Source: Lagopus muta (taxonomy: Eukaryota > Chordata > Aves > Galliformes > Phasianidae). From it: a stretch of 64,000 nt of DNA. How positions within the stretch are numbered: the first letter of the stretch is position 1; each line of letters opens with the position of its first letter. Shown one piece after another: positions 57,321-64,000 of the stretch. The stretch is taken from assembly GCF_023343835.1 (NCBI RefSeq), contig NC_064434.1:18457505-18521504 (forward strand), read 5' to 3'. The position numbers were made by a program, and so were the translations under genes. The notes under the pieces were generated by a model. The model worked only from the letters and a program-made list of their open reading frames with translations, was not told the DNA's origin and did not search any database.

Positions 57321-59349
57321 ATGCTGCAACTCCAATACACATGAAATCTTCCAGTGTCAATATAGATCTGGACTTCTAAACATTTTACAGACTCGGCAAA
57401 TACATTGCTCAAAACTGCATCTAAGAATGCATTAGTATACATTGGTCTCATATGCAATTTATGTCATACTAGGGACAACTCTGAACTCATTTTAAGAAAC
57501 AGCTTGTAAGCATAGGTTACTTTCTTTGAGAACTAAAAAGTAAGACAAGCATATTTTGACAAGAGTGACACAAAACTTGCCAAATAGCTGTGCAAAGTTT
57601 GACTGCTTTGCACTACTTAGTGCCCCTTGCAAATCAGGACCAAGATTCTATCATCCTTTACCTTTGACTCTCTGGACATTTCAGGCAGTCCTTACAAAAT
57701 ATTTCTTAACATCTCTTTAGTACCATCTTACACAATTCTATTAGAAATGTTTAGTTCAAAGGAACTATTGACTCTACTCATGTATCTCAAACCACACAGA
57801 ACACATTACAAATTCCCCTATCATTCTTAGGTTTTCCAAGGAGTCCTTTCAAACTAATTTCTGTTATTTTTTGGGGAGGGGGAGGAGGAGGAAAAAAGAT
57901 TGGAATTCTCTGTTTAAAGCAAAGTATAAAAGTTTTCCTTGTCTATTTACTATCCAGGCAACACAACATATGGCACAGGCATTATGATTTCAAGATTAAA
58001 GAATAAAACAGATGATGCCTGCTGAAAGACAATGAATATAATGAAGCATCCGTTAAAGTGAGATAAGCAAACTTTTAGATTTATTGTAATTCTACTCCTG
58101 TGTGTAATTAGTACCACAAGTTGTTGGTTTCCTCTTTTTAATGTAGTATTTTACATTTATGGAAAGACTTGCCATTCTAACAAGTCATTTTCCCAACACT
58201 ATTTTATGCAACTTAAATATATGCTGTTATCTAATTCTATGGAACTCCGTTATCACCTAATACAACATAATTTTCAGTTCTTTGAATATAATGGCACTTT
58301 AAGGACCTAATATCTTAAACCTACAGTATCAGTACAGAAGATAAAATAACCTTATCTACTACTGCAAGGCTACAAAGCTTAGGAAGTTGTTACTCCCATT
58401 TCTAGTGCAAAGGCTCAAAAAAAAAAAAAAAAAGTTCAAGCATATTCATGTGGATTCCTAAGAATATCCTAGAAATATCTGCAGTTTACATGAGCTTAAA
58501 AAGAGGGTTACCTCACAAAGTAACTAGTCAAGAAATAAGCTACTCTCAGTATTTTTCATTGATATGACTGACTAAAGCTCAAGAGAAAGATGCACACTTC
58601 GACACAAAACTGCACCTGTCTTGGGTCCTTTGCCAGGTTGGGCCAGAAGACCCATTTATGTCATAGCTTAACATCTTGGAGCAATGCATTCCTTTCCAGT
58701 CTTTGCTTCCAGTACATGCTGGTACCACCTTCACATTTCACCATCATCTATTCCCACCTCTCTGCACTACCAGCAGCTCCACATCTCCTCACAAGAAGGC
58801 CTGAGTCCCCAGCCTAGAAGAATACCAGAAGTGAGACATTTTAACCAAGGATAAGCACAGCCCCTGCACGCAGTGCAGAGAAACCAACTGTGCCAAGAAC
58901 AGAGCATGGCTTTCCAGCTTGCTGCCTGCTGCACACCACTGTCCAGCACAGGTGTTCTGTCAGCCCAGCAAGCAGGAGCTTCCTTGCTTCACTTTCACAG
59001 CATAGTGCAGTTAGCACTTTTCAAGCCCTTCCAAATAGGGCTGTGGGAGAAAAGATCCACATCCAGGTACAACACCAGCTAAACAAGGCTGTTCTCTCAC
59101 TATGACTTGACGCAGTGAGAGCCCATAGCTGTGGAAGAAAGAAATGAGACCCTCACTATGCCAATGATTTGGCATTAGAGCTCACTTGTGCAAGAGTCAT
59201 TAAACAGCCTTCAGCAGGAAGTAGGGAAATAAAACTATATTTCGGACTAAGTTTTCAGTCCATCACAAATCGAGTACAGGAGACAAAAACAGTTTAAACT
59301 TATCCCAAGAGAAGGCATAATTTCACATTACAGCCACACAGCTGAGTCT
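57321..59349. other. Unassigned DNA; less AT-rich at 58.6-59.1 kb
   Basis: 58590-59120 is richer in G and C, with short frames on both strands, and has no identified repeat or gene. A17 lies at about 58417-58433. Confidence 0.5.
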
Positions 59350-59651
59350 CTGTATAATCAATGGATATTAAAATGTTACAATCACAAAATAAACAAGAGA
59401 GTTAGGTGAAGTAGATTATGATAACAAAAGAGAATAAATGGAAGGCTTACCTTTATGCTGGGCTCACCACAAAACACCAGAAGGAGGGATCTCCAGACGA
59501 GATCCTTCCCCACTGGTAGCCAGCTCTTAAATAGGTCTAGGAGTACAGGTGAATTGCCTTCACCTGTGCTCCTCTGGCTGACTCATGGCTCGCCTCAGGT
59601 GATCAATCAGAGGTTCAGGCCGTGACTCAATAGTTCCCATACAGTCTCACA
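59350..59651 (-). mobile_element. LTR-like repeat, copy 2 of an inverted pair
   Basis: Reverse complement of 54765-55050. Read leftwards it starts 'tgtgagactgtatgggaact', then 'cggcctgaacctctgattga', 'tcacctgaggcgagccatga', a TATA-like 'cctatttaagagctggctac', 'ccagtggggaaggatctcgt', and 'gtgagcccagcataaaggta'. TG start, an internal TATA-like box about 130 bp in, and a donor-like GTAAG near the end are consistent with a retroviral LTR. It keeps more CpG than copy 1 and so may be the younger copy. Confidence 0.65.
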
Positions 59652-61359
59652 GCAGCAAACAACCTGGTGCATTCCATCAGCATAACCTTTCTCCAAAAGC
59701 AATCTGTTGAAGTATTGGAAAGTTTTAATTTGGAAATACAGTTCTTACACAAAGTTACTACTAAACAGAGTTGTAGAATTGAATAGACAGGGGCAGCAGT
59801 AGACCAAACAGACTTTGCAATGAGATAAAAAGAAAAAACACATCAAATCTCTAGGCTAAATATATTTGGTGAACAGGCAACAGAATTCAGAACACAGAAA
59901 CTAAGTCGCGATGCACTATCAAATCTGGTTTTCAGTATTGCAACTGAACAAATTTCCAAATTAAAATCTAATGCATCTGAAATGATTTTAAAAACACTTA
60001 TTTTTATATTTTAATGAAATTTTAAGCCACATTATTAGATAACTGAAATATCTATATCTAGTTTCCTAGAATAAGTTATAAGGAACAATAGCAACAAGTT
60101 GTTGTATTTAAGAATAGTTGACTATTGAGACATCAGATTTTTTTTTTTTACTGAAGCTACATGATTTAAGAGAGGCTAAACATAATTTTGGCTGCAATGA
60201 GAGGAGGCAAGTGAATTTTTAGCACAGTCAGGCTATAATTAACAACAGCTTTTTCTGTATCGTATTCTGTTAAAATTCTCTCTTTTTTAAAAAAACTTGT
60301 TTCACTGCAAGTAGGAATGTTTCCAGTGACAGCATCTTCCATGTGTATTTGTGCAAACACCAGATCTAAGCTCAGGTTCTTAAATGCTGTTGTAAAATAA
60401 GCAAAAACATCTTTCGAGCTAAAACTTATTTTGGCACTCCAGAAAAGGATATAGTTGCACAGCACAGACACAGAAATACTATGATGATTTTGAATGATTT
60501 ACATTACTTGTTGAAGGATGTTAACTCATCTTTATTACTTTGGCACTGATAATACCTAATTCAGATATCTCTTCAGCAAATTATGTCCCCTTACACCAAA
60601 AGTTCTTCAGCAGCACAGTCTGGAACAGCTGTGACAGCTACACAGAAATGCTAGAAAACATTAACGTTTAACATAAATATGAAAGACTACTTCCATATGT
60701 AAGGCCTGATAATTTTAAATCAGGATTACTGCTTTTTGTACCTTCAATTACACTGAGTCCTTTGATCCCAAAAGCTCTCAGAATGTAACATACTGCATAT
60801 ACAGTTCTGCACTGATGAAAGAAACTGAACCTTAAATACATGGACATGCTCATACAAACTCACGCTATGAATTACTTAGATAAAATATTTCTCCTTTGAG
60901 CAATGGCCACAAAAATAATTTTTGTACTCAAAAGATATCTTTATATCTCTCCAGTCACCTCCTATCTTTCCCTATCATTTTTCTCTCTCCACGTTTACCT
61001 ACGCTCATTATTATATCTTTATCACACATCCAGCTGAAAATTCAAATAACTTTCTTCTGAATCAGTGATTTTTATCCACTATGTTATTGACTTTTCTCTT
61101 ACAGAAAAGATCTTCCTCTATCCTTCTGTGTGTAGAGTAACTGTTTATAATCAAACGTGCAATGTAGTTTTTATCATTTCTATGAAGACATCAATTCAAG
61201 AGAGCAAGAAATCCTTTCACTGACTACAGCTGAATCAGATCAGGCATACCCAGATATAGTACAACCACTTTACTAGCAATAATCTATCATAAGAGTATTC
61301 CAGGTAAAGATAAACATTTTACTGATCAAGAAACATTTGGGTATTGTACTAAAGGAAAC
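59652..61359. other. Unassigned AT-rich DNA with a 101-codon minus frame
   Basis: The minus frame 60166-60471 encodes 101 residues with some protein-like stretches (for example TEYDTEKAVVNYSLTVLK) but no ATG-anchored start, no recognised domain and no convincing pair of splice sites. One or two frames of this length are expected by chance in this much AT-rich DNA. No repeat is recognised. Confidence 0.45.
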
Positions 61360-61447
61360 AGGTTAGTGGGGAGATATTGGTGGTAGGCGAATAGTTGACT
61401 AAATGACCTGAAAGGTTTTTTCCAGCCTTAGTGATTCTACTCTATGA
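61360..61447 (+). mobile_element. CR1 LINE 3' tail, sense, degraded
   Basis: 'gtggtaggcgaatagttgac', 'taaatgacctgaaaggtttt' and 'ttccagccttagtgattcta' are decayed CR1 3' UTR and octamer sequences (compare 'gatgatcttaaaggtctttt' and 'ccaacctaaatgattctatg'). Confidence 0.7.
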
Positions 61448-63099
61448 AGTGCTAAACTAGTAACAGATGAACATTAAGCATGCTCTTCTTTGAGCAAGTT
61501 TGGCTGTTTTTACAACAGAAATGCAAGTGAAAACAAAGTTTCAATTTTTGTTAGCATTTTCTATAGACACAATATTATTATGTTATATGGACAGATTTTT
61601 TTTATTAGTATTCTTCAAAGGCTAAAAAAAGAAAATTAAATACATTAGGGTAAAAGGCTAACCTTTACAGCTCCCTGTGGTCATCCATTTTATGGCTGCA
61701 GGGTAAAGCACACACAACTTGCTCTTAGAAAGACTGTATACAAGGTAGAAGTCACGAATTTTGGGATGTACCACAATTTTCACTCAGGGTACAAGTAATG
61801 TAAGAAATTGTTTGCTGTTTTCTCATTATTTTAGATATCTAAATAATATATCTAATAATATCTAAAACTGTCAATCAAAAACATTAATTGCTTTGGACAA
61901 TTTCATTCAACAACTGACTTTGAAAATATCAAAATTTCTATCTCCTCATTCTTTCAAAGTCAAGCTGTAATTACATTTAACATACACACAGATGATCCTC
62001 AGAGATTCAGATTCAAATCCCAAGAACAGATCAAGAGTGTACTTCATTTGCAGTCATATTCAGTTCTATGCTCCTTTCTCACATACTTTAATACTACGTA
62101 TGTTCACAGTTGTTCCATATGATGCTGATAGCTAAAAGGAAGCAGGTTTGCTCATCTACATTGCAATATCTTCAATGCAAAGATTTCTCCACACTGAAAA
62201 ACAAACAAAACTTAAATACAATAAAAAAAAAAAAACAAAAATAACAATAACTCTATACACAAAACTCCAAAGATATGCAGAATATTTGCCTGTATGACAA
62301 CTTCTCTGTTCAAGCAGGAGGCTTATAAGTAGGCACATAACAGGTATGTTCTTTCTAATACCACTCACCATTATGATTAAATGTTCCTTAAAAATAATGG
62401 AGCTTTGAAAATGGTTATTTTTTAGAGGTTACCTTCCAAAATAAAAGTTATGGGGAAAAATTAAATTCAAAAGAACCACTATCCTGTCAAACACATTCCA
62501 TTATGCTTCCTTTCGCAGAAAAAGTAAGTTTTCAGAGGAGATCTGAGAGATATGAACAACACTCGGAAAATACACAGAAGTGATATGTAAGTCTATTCCT
62601 CTTCCATCTGAACCACAATTATTACTGCAATTCTTTGTCTTTTGAGGTTCTCAGCACCCAAATTCCTTACCTCAAGCATGTTAAAAAGCTCTCTGTTTAA
62701 ATGTTCTTACTTTCCCTTCTTCCTTCCAAACAACATTAAAGCTTTCTAAACTCCCTTTTCATGAGAAAAATACAAACATTTTGTCCTTACTCTTTACAGA
62801 CTTATTTTTTCCCTCTACAAACTGACTCACTCAGGTCTGTGCACAGCCTTCCTCTCCACTTTTTTCTGCCAGTGCACCAGCAGCAAGATACTGTTTGTGT
62901 CCAACAGTGTAAAGAACTCTTTATGCTTTCCTGTACTATGCATGACATACAAAAAGTTATTTCTGAGCAATGCTGCTCTCCTCTCTATCAGTGACCAAGA
63001 ATATTTGACTAGTTTTAGTTTTACTGTCTGTAGGATAATGAGAAACTATATGCATAAATTGCTCTAGACATACTTTTGGTCTTATTGAGATGCACTATC
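61448..63099. other. Unassigned AT-rich DNA
   Basis: No gene or repeat is recognised. Confidence 0.5.
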
Positions 63100-63295
63100 A
63101 AAAGGTTTGATGTGAGGGTGGCCAAATACTGGCACAGTTTAACCAGAGAAGCTGTGAAGTGTCCAGCCTTGGGGTTATTCAGGATATTCCAAATAGACAC
63201 AGTCCTGAGCAATCTGCTTCAGATCTAAGCAAGAAGTGGGACCACAAGATCTCAAGAGTACTTCCCACTTGAGAGGCTCCATGACTCCAAGGGCA
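63100..63295 (+). mobile_element. CR1 LINE 3' end, sense, degraded
   Basis: 'gtgagggtggccaaatactg', 'agagaagctgtgaagtgtcc', 'ccttggggttattcaggata' and 'cagtcctgagcaatctgctt' correspond to the last ORF2 codons of CR1 and the 3' UTR. The end is marked by 'ggctccatgactccaag'. Diverged, with a short gap before the 3' terminus. Confidence 0.78.
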
Positions 63296-64000
63296 GACAC
63301 AATCTCAACTGAAGCTTGACTAAAAGACCTCACTGCAATGTGGCTCCACTGGGCTTCATTTCAAATGTCTGCGATAAGCTCCCAAGACACCTCTTTTGGA
63401 TGTCTGCAACATTTCTAATTCCTTACATATTATACCAACCTCTTCTGTCTTCTGTCTGTCTTAGACTATTTAGTCCTAAATCCTAAAACTAAAGCTTTTT
63501 AAATGATTAGAAAATAACTCTTCCATAATTTCAGTATTTTTTCTTTCCGTACTGAAATTGAAATTCTACCATGAGTATATAACTTGATAACAAAGACCAG
63601 ATGTTTATGTTTTGCCGAAAAAGAAACTACACATAAAAAAAGACCTCTTTTTAAAAAATAAAGAGCTGAGCAAGAAAAATGAATGTATAAAAGAAGTTAC
63701 ACAAGCAAATGAATAGCAAGGAATAAGCATTCCTTATATACTTGGACGCAAAAAAAAAGTCAAGGGATTCTAAGGACTACTTAAGGATATCATATTAATC
63801 AACTTCAAAAACTTCAGGCAGAGATATGAAGAATCTTTCGCACCTCATGTCATATAAGTGTTACTGTTTCAGTCCATGACTCTGAGAAAAGTTGAAATCC
63901 AAACTGCTCATCAATTTCAGTGGCACCTTTATTTCCCAAAGATTACCTAATCTCCTATCATAATATCTTTTTCATGACTGTAAGTGTAGCAGTGTTGTCA
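63296..64000. other. Unassigned AT-rich DNA to window end
   Basis: No gene or repeat is recognised. Confidence 0.5.

Noticed and set aside
60166..60471. 101-codon minus frame with protein-like stretches
   Set aside because: No family, no ATG-anchored start and no good splice pair; one or two frames this long are expected by chance in AT-rich DNA.
1..64000. tRNA, rRNA, CRISPR arrays or bacterial-type operons
   Set aside because: Nothing with a recognisable cloverleaf, rRNA core, spaced direct-repeat array or ribosome-binding pattern was seen by eye; a covariance-model scan would be needed to exclude small RNAs.

Overview
The window reads as non-coding DNA from a bird, most likely a galliform such as chicken or a relative. 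The sequence is AT-rich and CpG-poor. The recognisable repeats are mainly CR1 LINEs (the dominant avian retrotransposon, several with the diagnostic 3' ATTCTRTG octamers), retroviral-type solo LTRs, and three internally deleted mariner elements of the type I remember from galliforms (GalluHop/Mariner1_GG; the name is from memory, not searched). There is no bacterial-style gene organisation, no CRISPR and no operon. Nearly all open frames are chance frames or lie inside repeats.

Layout. 1-7.3 kb: antisense CR1 pieces, one of them split by an unrecognised ~385-bp insert, then a 5'-truncated sense CR1 whose reverse-transcriptase tail is still open (6387-7193). 7.3-13 kb: mostly unassigned DNA with a hairpin, mariner copy 1, a polypurine tract and a partial LTR. 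13.05-15.42 kb: a mosaic of antisense CR1 segments with a younger CR1 nested inside. 15.4-27.2 kb: unassigned DNA, an (AAT)n microsatellite, three LTRs (21.6, 24.6 and 26.5 kb), two short CR1 tails and perfect palindromes. 27.2-40.9 kb: the most repeat-poor part, holding a degraded old CR1-like RT fragment and two splice-flanked candidate exons on the minus strand (28950-29036 and 35560-35617) with matching phase. 40.9-45.4 kb: CR1 in both orientations, one nested, ending in a 108-bp CR1 tail nearly identical to the end of the 6.4-kb element. 49.3-50.8 kb: mariner copies 2 and 3, opposite in orientation and 0.5 kb apart. 52.4-64 kb: further CR1 pieces and an inverted pair of LTR-like repeats (54.8 and 59.5 kb).

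No complete host gene can be shown. If the phase-compatible minus-strand exons are real, the window would be intronic DNA of a large gene transcribed right to left. Splice-flanked open segments of this size are also expected by chance in 64 kb, so this is a hypothesis. Boundaries of old repeats are accurate to roughly 10-40 bases.
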